Below are positions 33,483 to 43,202 of a stretch of 43,534 nt of DNA, one piece after another (position 1 is the first letter of the stretch; every line of letters starts with the position of its first letter). Source of the DNA: Actinomycetota bacterium (lineage in GTDB: Bacteria; Actinomycetota; Actinomycetes; Actinomycetales; Dermatophilaceae); assembly GCA_020160805.1 (NCBI GenBank), contig JAIUPO010000029.1:1-43534 (forward strand). Direction: 5' to 3'. Under the pieces are notes generated by a model. The model did no database searches. It was not told where the DNA came from and worked only from the letters and a program-made list of their open reading frames with translations. The translations under genes were made by a program, and so were the position numbers.

Positions 33483-34745
33483 CTACCCGATGGCCGTGGA
33501 GATGGCGTGGATGATCACACCGGCTAACGCGCCGACGATCGTGCCATTGATGCGGATGAACTGCAGGTCGCGACCGACGAAGAGTTCGATCCGCTCGGAG
33601 GCTTCGTCGGCATCCCACCGGTCCACGGTGTGACTGATGACATTGGCCAACTCGTCGCCATAGGTCGTGACGAAGAAGGCGACCATGTCGCCGAGGTGCC
33701 CCTCGAGCCGCTCACGCGTCGCGTCGTCCGTGAGCAGCATCGTGCTCGCCTCCGCGAGCCAGGAGTCGCCGCGCTGCCACAAGGTGCTGGTGGGGTCACC
33801 GATCGCCGCCAGCAGTGAGGTGCGCACGCTGGCCCACAGAGAGAGCACGGTCTCGCCGACCTGCGGGTGCGACAGGACGCGCTCCTTGAGCGCTTCAGCC
33901 CGGGCCTGCACCTGCGGGTCGTCGTGCAGGTCGTCCGCGAGCTTGGTCAGCAGATTGTCCAGGGCGACCCGGGCGCGATGCTCAGGATCGGCTCGCATAT
34001 CCCGCAGCCACGCCAGCGCCTGCTGATAGGTCCAGTTGATGACCCGATCGTCGACCCACGGCGGGGTCCACCAGGGCGCCCGCTCGTTCATCAGCGTCGA
34101 AAAGACCTTGGGATTGTCGACGAGCCAGTCGTGGATCTCCGTCAGCCCGAGGTCGACGAGACCGTGATGGGCCTTGTCCTCGACGATGCCCTTGAGGAAC
34201 GACCCGGCGATCGGGCTGACCGGCTCCTGCTGCAGACGCGGCAGCAGCACGCCGACCACGAAATCGCGGACATCGGCATCGCGCATTCGCCCCAGCGCGG
34301 CGGTCGCCACCCGCGAGATCTCGGTCAGCGCGCGCTGCCGGTGCGCCGGCTCCTCCAGCCAGTGCCCCAGCCGCAGCCCGACCTGGGCGGCGGCAAGCCG
34401 CTCGCGGGCGATCTCTTCGGTGAGGAAGTTGTCGCTGACGAACTCCTCCAGGCTGCGGCCGAGTTCGTCCTTGCGCTTCTTGACCAGGGCCGTATGCGGG
34501 ATCGGCAGGCCCATCGGGTGCTTGAACAGGGCGGTCACCGCGAACCAGTCCGCGAGGGCGCCGACCATGGCCGCTTCCGATGCCGTATGGACGTAGCCCC
34601 AGGCTCCCTCGTCGCGCCCGTTGGTCAGAACGAAGACGACGAACGCCAGTCCCAGCAGCGAGGTCGCGACGATCCGCATACGCCGCAGCCCGGCCCGGCG
34701 CGCGGCATCCGCCGGGGTGGCCTCCATGAAACTCACAATCGACAT
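33483..34745 (-). CDS. DUF445 family membrane protein
   Basis: The 420-residue protein has membrane segments near the N-terminus (about 24-42) and C-terminus (about 400-420) and a long helical middle. DUF445 hallmarks are seen: DWFAVTALFKHPMGLPIPHTALV, LGRSLEEFVSDNFL and, at the end, FIRINGTIVGALAGVIIHA. Function unknown; related to the YjiN/YheB group. It is convergent with the secreted protein gene. Confidence 0.9.
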   Translation of the reverse strand: MSIVSFMEATPADAARRAGLRRMRIVATSLLGLAFVVFVLTNGRDEGAWGYVHTASEAAMVGALADWFAVTALFKHPMGLPIPHTALVKKRKDELGRSLEEFVSDNFLTEEIARERLAAAQVGLRLGHWLEEPAHRQRALTEISRVATAALGRMRDADVRDFVVGVLLPRLQQEPVSPIAGSFLKGIVEDKAHHGLVDLGLTEIHDWLVDNPKVFSTLMNERAPWWTPPWVDDRVINWTYQQALAWLRDMRADPEHRARVALDNLLTKLADDLHDDPQVQARAEALKERVLSHPQVGETVLSLWASVRTSLLAAIGDPTSTLWQRGDSWLAEASTMLLTDDATRERLEGHLGDMVAFFVTTYGDELANVISHTVDRWDADEASERIELFVGRDLQFIRINGTIVGALAGVIIHAISTAIG

Positions 34746-34862
34746 CCTTCCCGATGGCGCGCGCGTTCGCGCCCGGCGCCCCGCACTCCCAACTCCCGGC
34801 GGTGCCTGGAGATTCCGGGGGCAGCCTGTCCGAGGCAGCGGCCGCGTGCTTGACTTCGCGAC

Positions 34863-35669
34863 ATGGATGAACTCGCCGGCTATGTCGATGCCTGGTCCGA
34901 TGGCTGCCGCCGCCTCGATGACCTGCTCGCCGGGCTCGGGGACGACGACTGGCTAGCCCCCACCGACTGCCCCGGGTGGAGCGTCCAGGATGTCGTCGCG
35001 CACCTGCTCTCGATCGAGCACTGCCTCAACACCGGGGAGCAGCCGGCCGGCATCGTGCCGCTCGAGGGCCGCTCGCTGGCGAGTTGGTGGACCGAGGCCG
35101 GGGTCGCGCAGCACCGGGGCGCCGACGCCGACACCCTTCGTGCGGCGTGGGCCGAAGCCGTCGACGAGCGTCGTGGGCGCCTGGCGGCCGACCCGCCCAC
35201 CGACCCCGACGCCGCTCCCCCGCACACGCCCGGCGGCGTCCCCTGGGACACCGGGACGCTGCTGCGCAATCGCGCGCTCGATGTCTGGGTACACGAGCAG
35301 GACATCCGCCGCGCCGTTGGTCGCCCGGGGGGAATGGACGCTCCAGCCGCTGCCATCGTCGAGCAGATCTTCCTCGACGCCCTGCCGTATGTCGTCGCGA
35401 AGCGCGCCGGGGCGCCCGCCGGCACCCGCGTGATCGTGCAGGTCGGCGACGCGCGTCGTGACCTGTTCGTCGACGCCGACGCCCGCGCCCATGTCGTCCC
35501 CCCGGTGGACGATGCGGATGTGCGGATCGACCTCGACCGCGAGGCGTTCACGGTCCTCGGCGCCGGCCGGCGGCTGCCCGATGACTTGCCGGCCACGGCA
35601 TACGCCCAGGTCAGCGGCGATCTCGAGCTCGGCGACGCGATCCTGCGCGGGCTCGCCGTCACGCCCTAG
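34863..35669 (+). CDS. Mycothiol-dependent maleylpyruvate isomerase family protein
   Basis: The 268-residue protein belongs to the DinB-like MDMPI_N family (TIGR03083 group): DWLAPTDCPGWSVQDVVAHLLSIE (about 27-50) includes a metal-site His, and RALDVWVHEQDIRRAVG (about 139-155) has the second His region. A C-terminal SCP2-like part is seen (about 190-265). Such enzymes use mycothiol with a divalent metal, which fits the mshA and mshD genes here. The substrate is unknown. Confidence 0.87.
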   Translation: MDELAGYVDAWSDGCRRLDDLLAGLGDDDWLAPTDCPGWSVQDVVAHLLSIEHCLNTGEQPAGIVPLEGRSLASWWTEAGVAQHRGADADTLRAAWAEAVDERRGRLAADPPTDPDAAPPHTPGGVPWDTGTLLRNRALDVWVHEQDIRRAVGRPGGMDAPAAAIVEQIFLDALPYVVAKRAGAPAGTRVIVQVGDARRDLFVDADARAHVVPPVDDADVRIDLDREAFTVLGAGRRLPDDLPATAYAQVSGDLELGDAILRGLAVTP

Positions 35670-37151
<1,482 letters not shown>

Positions 37152-37183
37152 TGCGAGGGGCCACGCCGCCGCCGAACTTTTCG

Positions 37184-37189
37184 TAGGCT
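37184..37189 (+). promoter_or_regulatory. Candidate leaderless -10 element (TAGGCT)
   Basis: TAGGCT ends 6 nt before the ATG at 37196, with no ribosome site in between. Confidence 0.45.
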
Positions 37190-37195
37190 CGGACC

Positions 37196-38401
37196 ATGAC
37201 GTATGACGTGGCTGCGGTTCGCGCGCACTTCCCGGCCTTGGAGGAGGGCGCGGCGCACTTCGACGGACCTGGCGGGACGCAGGCGCCGCGGGTCGTCGGC
37301 GAGGCGATGGCGCGGACGCTGACGAGCGCGGTCGCGAACCGCGGGAGCGTCACCCGCGCCGAGCGTCGCGCGGAAGAGACTGTGGCGCAATGCCGTTCGG
37401 CGCTCGCCGACTTACTCGGCGCCGACCCACGCGGTGTGGTGATCGGCCGGTCGATGACCGATCTGACATATGACTTCGCGCGCACGCTCGCCAAGACGTG
37501 GCAGCCGGGCGACGAGATCGTCGTGACTCGACTCGATCACGACGCGAATGTCCGACCTTGGGTGCAGGCAGCCGAGGCCGTCGGCGCCCTGCCGCGCTTC
37601 GCCGATTTCGACCCGACGACGGGTGAACTCGCTCCCGACGACATCGCGGCCCATCTGTCATCGCGCACCCGCCTCGTCGCCGTGACGGCCGCCGGGAATC
37701 TCATCGGCACCATGCCCGACATCCCGGCGATCACGGCGCTGGTTCGCGAGCGCACGGACGCTCGGATCTATGTCGATGGCGTGCACTACACCGCGCACGA
37801 GAGTGTCGATCTGCCAGCCAGTGGCGCCGACTTCTGGGCCTGCTCTCCCTACAAATTCCTCGGCCCGCACTGCGGGGTGGTCGCTGCCGATCCGTCCTTG
37901 CTTGAGTCCCTGCAGCCGGACAAATTGCTGCCCTCGACGAACGAGGTGCCGGAGCGATTCGAACTCGGAACGCTGCCCTACGAACTGATGGCCGGGGTCA
38001 CGGCCGCCATCGACTTCCACGCCGACCTGGCGGGGCTCCACACCGGGACCCGCCGCGAGCGGCTCATCGCGGCATACGCCGGCATCCACCATCATGAGCG
38101 GCGGCTTCGTGACCTCCTGGAGCCGACGCTGCGCGATCTGCCCGGCGTGCAGGTGTATTCGAACGCACAGCGGCGCACTCCGACCCTGCTGTTCACCGTC
38201 GACGGCTGGGACAGCCAGCAGGTGCGCGGTGCCCTGGCGGAGCGCGGGATCAACGCTCCCGCAGGCAACTTCTATGCCATCGAGTGCTCGCGGCATCTCG
38301 GTCTTGGGGATGCGGGCGGGGTGCGCGTCGGCCTCGCGCCCTACACCAGCGAGGACGACATCGTCCGGCTGCTCGACGCCCTGCGCGACCTGCTCGTGTG
38401 A
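37196..38401 (+). CDS. Cysteine desulfurase-like PLP enzyme (class V aminotransferase)
   Basis: The 401-residue protein is a fold-type I PLP enzyme. The PLP lysine is in DFWACSPYKFLGPHCGVVA (about residue 220), and IYVDGVHYTAHESVDL gives the Asp and His that hold the cofactor. It fits the SufS-like subfamily TIGR01976, which begins with HFPAL and FDGPGGTQ. I see no obvious catalytic-Cys loop in the C-terminal part, so desulfurase activity is not proven. It is monocistronic by appearance, with a hairpin after the stop. Confidence 0.88.
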   Translation: MTYDVAAVRAHFPALEEGAAHFDGPGGTQAPRVVGEAMARTLTSAVANRGSVTRAERRAEETVAQCRSALADLLGADPRGVVIGRSMTDLTYDFARTLAKTWQPGDEIVVTRLDHDANVRPWVQAAEAVGALPRFADFDPTTGELAPDDIAAHLSSRTRLVAVTAAGNLIGTMPDIPAITALVRERTDARIYVDGVHYTAHESVDLPASGADFWACSPYKFLGPHCGVVAADPSLLESLQPDKLLPSTNEVPERFELGTLPYELMAGVTAAIDFHADLAGLHTGTRRERLIAAYAGIHHHERRLRDLLEPTLRDLPGVQVYSNAQRRTPTLLFTVDGWDSQQVRGALAERGINAPAGNFYAIECSRHLGLGDAGGVRVGLAPYTSEDDIVRLLDALRDLLV

Positions 38402-38435
38402 GCCCCCTCGAGTCACCCATTTCTCTCCGGCTGCC

Positions 38436-38486
38436 GGAAAGTTGAGGTTCGGTTGACTTTCTAGGCGGCTCGAACCTCAACTTTCC
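38436..38486. repeat. Hairpin with CTTTCTAG-CGG loop, copy 2
   Basis: GGAAAGTTGAGGTTCG (38436-38451) pairs exactly with CGAACCTCAACTTTCC (38471-38486) around a 19-nt loop containing CTTTCTAGGCGG. It lies 35 nt after the cysteine desulfurase-like gene and may terminate it. Confidence 0.7.
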
Positions 38487-38561
38487 CGGGGGAAGTTCTC
38501 TGGTCCTCGCGGGCACCGACGGACACGGCGGGTCCGGACGGCTCGGCGGCGAGCCGCACCA

Positions 38562-38567
38562 TACGCT
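38562..38567 (+). promoter_or_regulatory. Candidate leaderless -10 element (TACGCT)
   Basis: TACGCT ends 6 nt before the GTG at 38574, with no ribosome site in between. Confidence 0.45.
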
Positions 38568-38573
38568 GGCGGG

Positions 38574-39407
38574 GTGACGCTGCGACGCAACCCAGTCCTG
38601 ATCACCGGCTGCTCAACGGGCATTGGCCGGGCGAGCGCCGACCTGCTGCTCAAGGCTGGCTACACGGTGTATGCCACCGCCCGTCGACCGGAAACCCTGG
38701 TCGAACTCGCCGCCGCCGGCGCCCAGATCCTCGCCCTCGATGTCACGAACGAGGAGTCGATGGCCGCGGCGGTCGCCGAGGTCGAGCGCGCGCACGGCCA
38801 CGTCGGCACCCTGATCAACAACGCCGGATATGGCGAATACGGCACCGTTGAGGAGACCGATCTCGACGCCGTGCGCACCATGTTCGAGACCAATGTCTTC
38901 GGCCTGGCGCGGATGACCCAACTCGTCCTGCCCGGGATGCGCGCGGCCGGCACTGGCCTGATCGTCAACATCGGATCGATGGGCGGACGCATCACCTTCC
39001 CCGTCGGTGGTTACTACCACGCGACGAAATATGCCGTCGAAGGCATCACCGACGCCCTGCGCAATGAGGTGCGGCAGTTCGGCATTGATGTGACCCTCAT
39101 CGAGCCGGGTCCGATCCGCACGCAGTTTGAGGACACGATCAATACCTCTGCGGCAGTGGGGAATTCGCAATCACCCTATGCCGATCTCGTCGCCAAGGTG
39201 CAGGAGGTCAATGCCGGTGCCTATGACAGCAAGCTGCTCTCCGTCGGCCCGGAAGCCGTCGCCAAGACCATCCTCAAGGCCGTCGAGTCCGACCCACCCA
39301 AGGCGCGCTATCTCGTGACCGCGGCGGCTCGCACGATGGTGCATGCCCGACGGCTCGGGGGCGACCTGGTGTGGGACGCGATCATCGCCCGTCAGTTCGC
39401 GCGCTGA
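38574..39407 (+). CDS. Short-chain dehydrogenase/reductase
   Basis: The 277-residue classical SDR has the NAD(P)-binding TGCSTGIGRASA (about 11-22), NNAGYGEYG, the catalytic Ser in NIGSMGG and YHATKYAVEG (YxxxK, about residue 147). An Arg at the end of strand 2 (TARRPETL) favours NADP. The substrate is unknown. GTG start without ribosome site. It ends 7 nt before the PHP-domain gene. Confidence 0.92.
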   Translation: MTLRRNPVLITGCSTGIGRASADLLLKAGYTVYATARRPETLVELAAAGAQILALDVTNEESMAAAVAEVERAHGHVGTLINNAGYGEYGTVEETDLDAVRTMFETNVFGLARMTQLVLPGMRAAGTGLIVNIGSMGGRITFPVGGYYHATKYAVEGITDALRNEVRQFGIDVTLIEPGPIRTQFEDTINTSAAVGNSQSPYADLVAKVQEVNAGAYDSKLLSVGPEAVAKTILKAVESDPPKARYLVTAAARTMVHARRLGGDLVWDAIIARQFAR

Positions 39408-39414
39408 GGCCGCC

Positions 39415-40470
39415 GTGGTCGCGCTCGCTCCGCCCCTGACCGCACCCGTCGATCCGGTCTCGGCGCTGCGCCGGATCGCCTTCCTCATGGAGCGCGAGCG
39501 CGCCGGGTCGTATCGCATCGAGGCCTTCCGCAAGGCGGCCGCGACGGTCTCGGCGCTGCCCGCCGGCGAACTGCAGGCTCGGCATACGGCCGGCACCCTC
39601 GGCGAACTCGCGGGCATCGGCAAGGCGACCGCAGGAGTCATCGGCGAGGCCCTCGACGGTGAGCTCCCGGCATACCTCAAGAGCCTGCAGGAGGGCAGCG
39701 GCGCCGCCCCCCTGGCGAGCGGCGGGGAGGAGTTGTATGCCGCGCTGGCCGGCGACTGCCACAGCCACTCCAACTGGTCGGACGGCGGCTCGCCGATCGA
39801 AGAGATGGTGCTCAGCGCGGTCGAGACCGATCACGACTGGCTGGTGCTGACCGACCACTCCCCGCAACTGCGGGTGGCGAACGGCCTGACGGCCGAGCGG
39901 CTCACCAAGCAGATCGCCATTGTTGACGCGATCACCGCCTCGCTCGGGGGCGCCTTCACGCTGCTGAAAGGCATCGAGGTCGACATCCTCGACGACGGCT
40001 CGCTGGACCAGACGCCGGCGATGCTCGACAAACTCGATCTCGTCGTCGCGAGCGTGCACTCCAAACTGAAGATGAATGCGGTCCCGATGACCAAGCGGAT
40101 GGTCACGGCGGTGCGAAATCCGCGGGTCAATGTCCTCGGCCATTGCACCGGCCGCCTGGTCACCGGAAGTCGCGGCACCCGCCCGCAGAGCGCCTTCGAT
40201 GCGCGCGCCGTCTTCGAGGCCTGCGCCGAGTCCGGGACCGCGGTTGAGATCAACTCTCGCCCGGAGCGCTGCGACCCGCCCGACGAGCTGATCCGGCTCG
40301 CCGACGAGATCGGCTGCCTGTTCAGCATCGACTCGGACGCGCACGCGCCGGGGCAGTTGGACATGAAGTCCTATGGCTGCGAGCGCGCCACCCGGCTGGG
40401 CATCGACCCGGACCGCATCGTCACGACCTGGGATGTCGACCGGCTGCGCGACTGGGCCCGCCCCGCCTGA
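39415..40470 (+). CDS. PHP-domain phosphoesterase with PolX-like helix-hairpin-helix N-terminus
   Basis: The 351-residue protein has an N-terminal helical part like DNA polymerase X (about 20-92: FRKAAATVSALP, LGELAGIGKATAGVIGEAL) and a C-terminal PHP domain (about 115-345). Metal ligands are seen in GDCHSHSNWSDGG, VLTDHSPQL, KGIEVDIL, VASVHSK, LGHCTGR and SIDSDAHAPGQL. The polymerase catalytic domain is missing. A 3'-5' exonuclease or histidinol-phosphatase-like activity is possible. GTG 39415 is chosen because it follows the SDR stop and gives no overlap. Confidence 0.88.
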   Translation: MVALAPPLTAPVDPVSALRRIAFLMERERAGSYRIEAFRKAAATVSALPAGELQARHTAGTLGELAGIGKATAGVIGEALDGELPAYLKSLQEGSGAAPLASGGEELYAALAGDCHSHSNWSDGGSPIEEMVLSAVETDHDWLVLTDHSPQLRVANGLTAERLTKQIAIVDAITASLGGAFTLLKGIEVDILDDGSLDQTPAMLDKLDLVVASVHSKLKMNAVPMTKRMVTAVRNPRVNVLGHCTGRLVTGSRGTRPQSAFDARAVFEACAESGTAVEINSRPERCDPPDELIRLADEIGCLFSIDSDAHAPGQLDMKSYGCERATRLGIDPDRIVTTWDVDRLRDWARPA

Positions 40471-40586
40471 TTGGGGCGTCGCGCCCATTCGGTTTGGTGT
40501 TGGCGCGCGCGACCCTTATGCTTTCGGAGTCCTCGACGGATTACCCGAGCCCGGGCTTCGCCGGGATGGGCATCCGGGAGGATCGG

Positions 40587-40659
40587 GTCCCCATCGTCTA
40601 GCGGCCCAGGACTCCGCCCTTTCACGGCGGCAACACGGGTTCGAATCCCGTTGGGGATA
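40587..40659 (+). tRNA. tRNA-Glu (anticodon TTC)
   Basis: Acceptor GTCCCCA pairs with TGGGGAT (closing G-U pair), the anticodon stem CCGCC/GGCGG encloses CTTTCAC, and the T-arm has GGTTCGAATCC. Discriminator A; CCA not encoded. Length 73 nt. Confidence 0.95.
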
Positions 40660-40680
40660 CGCAGTAAAGGCCTTACACAA

Positions 40681-40754
40681 GGCCCCGTAGCGCAGTTGGT
40701 TAGCGCGCCGCCCTGTCACGGCGGAGGTCGCGGGTTCGAGCCCCGTCGGGGTCG
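40681..40754 (+). tRNA. tRNA-Asp (anticodon GTC)
   Basis: Acceptor GGCCCCG pairs with CGGGGTC (one G-U pair), the D-arm is GCGC/GCGC, the anticodon loop is CTGTCAC and the T-arm has GGTTCGAGCC. Discriminator G, as normal for Asp. It lies 21 nt after tRNA-Glu, so both are likely one transcript. Confidence 0.96.
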
Positions 40755-40770
40755 CGTTTCAGACGCGATA

Positions 40771-40803
40771 ACGGGCGGTCTTCCTCATCGGAAGGCCGCC
40801 CGT
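40771..40803 (+). terminator. Terminator of the tRNA-Glu/tRNA-Asp unit
   Basis: ACGGGCGGTCTTCC (40771-40784) pairs with GGAAGGCCGCCCGT (40790-40803) with one wobble, a 5-nt loop and a short TTTGCT after it. Confidence 0.8.
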
Positions 40804-40885
40804 TTGCTGTACCCGCGGTGCGCCGAGGGCCCGCCGAGGTCTACATTTCCGGATGAACAGCACGTGAACGGAACAGAGGTCCTTG

Positions 40886-42916
40886 GTGAACGGTGAGGCT
40901 GGTCGAGCGGACGGGGCTCCCCCCGACGCATCGCCGACGGAAAGCCCCCGCGTCCCGCTGCGCACGGTGCGACCGCTGGGCGAGCTGACGACTGGCCGGA
41001 CCCGGGCGGCTCGCCCCAAGCGCCGGGTCAAGACCGAGAAGCCGGTGCCCTATGCCCAGCACACGGACCCGGTGCCCGGCGTCACGCCGTCCGGCGAACT
41101 CGCCCGACATCACGCGATCAACTACGACCTGAACCCGCAGCGCACGCCCTGGGTGGTCCAGGTGCTCGCCGCGGCGACGCCGGGCCTGCACTTCCTCACC
41201 CATCGGTATGACCGAACGTGGTGGCGAGGCGACGCGATCGCGGGACTGGCCGTCGCGGCATACCTCATCCCCCAGGTGATGGCCTATTCGGCGATCGTCG
41301 GGGTCCCCCCGGTCTATGGGCTGTATACCGCCCTCGTCGCGCTGGTGCTTTATGCCCTGATGGGCAGCTCGCGCGTGCTGTCCGTCGGGCCCGAATCGAC
41401 GATCGCGTTGCTCGCTGGCGCGGCGATTGCCCCGCTCGTTGGGCCGGGTCCGGACCCGGGGCGCGTCATCGCGATGAGCGCGGCTCTATCGCTGTTGGTC
41501 GCGGGGTGGCTCTTCCTCGCGCGGATGTTCCGGCTGGGCGTGCTCGCCGACCTGCTCTCCCAGCCGCTGCTCGTCGGCTACCTCGCGGGCGCGGCCATCT
41601 TGATGGTGGTCGGGCAACTCGGGAAACTCACCGGGACCGATGTCGCCGGGCATTCGATCATCGAGCAAATGCGGTCCTTCCTGACCCACCTCGGCGCGAC
41701 CCACCCGATGACGTTCTATGTCGCCGCCGCCACGACCGGCTTCATCTTCCTCATCCACTGGGTGCGGCCGCGCTGGCCCGCCGCGTTGATCGCCGTCACC
41801 TGCGCGACGATTGCCTCCGCGTGGCTGAACCTTTCCGATCAGGGCGTGCGCGTCGTCGGGGAGGTGCCCAATGGGCTGCCGCTGCCGGGCCTGCCGCTGC
41901 TGTCGGCGGGTGAGTGGCAGTCGCTCGCGCTGCCCGCGCTCGGCGTGGCTTTGCTGGCCTATAGCGACAATATGCTGGCCGCGCGCGGTTTCCCCTCCCC
42001 CGAGATAGAGGGTGAGCGGCCGAGCGAGCGGGCGGTGGATCCGCAGGTCGAACTCGTCGCGCTGGGCGGGGTGCACGCTGGGGTCGGGCTGTTCGGCGGC
42101 TTTCCCGTGTCGTCCTCCGGGTCGCGCACAGCGCTCGCGCTGAGCTCGCGGGCCCACTCTCAGGTGTATTCGCTCGTCGCGGCGGGATGTGTCGTCCTCG
42201 TGCTGCTCGTCGCCGGGCCGCTGATGTCGCAGCTGCCGCAGGCCGCGCTCGGCGCGGTCGTGCTGTATGCCGCGACGAAGCTGCTCAAAGTCGGTGAGGT
42301 GCGTCGGATGTGGCGCTTCCGTCGCCGCGAGGTGCTGCTCGCCGGCGTCACGCTGGTCGGGACCGTGTGGCTCGGCCTGCTCGTCGGGATCGGCGTCGCG
42401 ATCGCCATCTCGCTGCTGGAGATGGCGCAACGGCTCGCGCGTCCGAAAGATGCCGTGCTCGGCCGCGTGCCCGGGCTCGCGGGCATGCATGACACGGCCG
42501 ACTATCCGGACGCCGAGACGCTCCCGGGGCTGGTGATCTATCGCTATGAGGCGCCGCTCTTCTTCGCCAATGTCGGTGACCTGCTGCGCCGGGCGCAACG
42601 CGTGGTGGACAAGGAGTTCGCGTCCTACCCGCAGGCGCCGCCGCGCTGGTTCATCCTCAATGTCGAGGCGAACACCGAGGTGGACATCACCGCCTGCGAC
42701 GGGCTGAAGGATCTGTATGCGGACCTCGCCGCCCAGGGCGTGCGGCTGGGCCTGGTCCGCCTGCGCCAGGACCTGTACGTCCCGCTCCGCAAGGCCGGCG
42801 TGGTCCAACTGATCGGCGAAGACATGCTCTTTCCCACCCTGCCCGTGGTGGAGGAGGCGTATGTCGCGTGGGCCCTCGCCCACCCCCTCCCCTCCCAGCC
42901 CGCGCCCGAGGCGTGA
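40886..42916 (+). CDS. SulP-family anion transporter with STAS domain
   Basis: The 676-residue protein has a long basic, hydrophilic N-terminus (about 1-90), a SulP membrane domain with ten or more segments (about 100-510; GDAIAGLAVAAYLIPQVMAY is the family signature) and a C-terminal STAS domain (about 540-665, FILNVEANTEVDITACDGLK). It may carry sulfate, bicarbonate or another anion. GTG 40886 with AGAGG before it is chosen. It separates the tRNA-Glu/Asp pair from tRNA-Phe. The 90-residue tail is longer than in typical bacterial SulP proteins. Confidence 0.92.
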   Translation: MNGEAGRADGAPPDASPTESPRVPLRTVRPLGELTTGRTRAARPKRRVKTEKPVPYAQHTDPVPGVTPSGELARHHAINYDLNPQRTPWVVQVLAAATPGLHFLTHRYDRTWWRGDAIAGLAVAAYLIPQVMAYSAIVGVPPVYGLYTALVALVLYALMGSSRVLSVGPESTIALLAGAAIAPLVGPGPDPGRVIAMSAALSLLVAGWLFLARMFRLGVLADLLSQPLLVGYLAGAAILMVVGQLGKLTGTDVAGHSIIEQMRSFLTHLGATHPMTFYVAAATTGFIFLIHWVRPRWPAALIAVTCATIASAWLNLSDQGVRVVGEVPNGLPLPGLPLLSAGEWQSLALPALGVALLAYSDNMLAARGFPSPEIEGERPSERAVDPQVELVALGGVHAGVGLFGGFPVSSSGSRTALALSSRAHSQVYSLVAAGCVVLVLLVAGPLMSQLPQAALGAVVLYAATKLLKVGEVRRMWRFRRREVLLAGVTLVGTVWLGLLVGIGVAIAISLLEMAQRLARPKDAVLGRVPGLAGMHDTADYPDAETLPGLVIYRYEAPLFFANVGDLLRRAQRVVDKEFASYPQAPPRWFILNVEANTEVDITACDGLKDLYADLAAQGVRLGLVRLRQDLYVPLRKAGVVQLIGEDMLFPTLPVVEEAYVAWALAHPLPSQPAPEA

Positions 42917-42945
42917 GTCGCCGAATCCGGTTGCGCGGCAGGGGG

Positions 42946-42979
42946 TTCGACTAAAGTCTGCTAGCACAGGTTAGTCGAA
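42946..42979 (+). terminator. Hairpin after the SulP gene
   Basis: TTCGACTAA (42946-42954) pairs exactly with TTAGTCGAA (42971-42979) around a 16-nt loop. It lies 29 nt after the stop. The following DNA to 43025 contains an imperfect inverted copy of the loop region (AACCTCTGCTGACT). Confidence 0.5.
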
Positions 42980-43115
42980 TCCGCAGAGCTTGCACGGTAT
43001 GCGCAGTTGACCAACCTCTGCTGACTTGGGCACCGGGACGCGTGGGCGAGGGCGTCGCTTTGGTGGGCTCTCGGCATCCGGGTATAGTTGCCGGGCCGGA
43101 GCGATCCGGCACCTC

Positions 43116-43189
43116 GGCTAGGTAGCTCAGTTGGTACGAGCATCCGACTGAAAATCGGAAGGTCGACGGTTCGACCCCGTCCCTAGCCA
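43116..43189 (+). tRNA. tRNA-Phe (anticodon GAA)
   Basis: Acceptor GGCTAGG pairs with CCTAGCC, D-arm GCTC/GAGC, anticodon loop CTGAAAA, T-arm with GGTTCGACC. Discriminator A; CCA not encoded. Length 74 nt. Its 3' end is about 13 nt from the presumed IS256-type end. Confidence 0.96.
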
Positions 43190-43202
43190 CCCTCCGAATC
43201 CG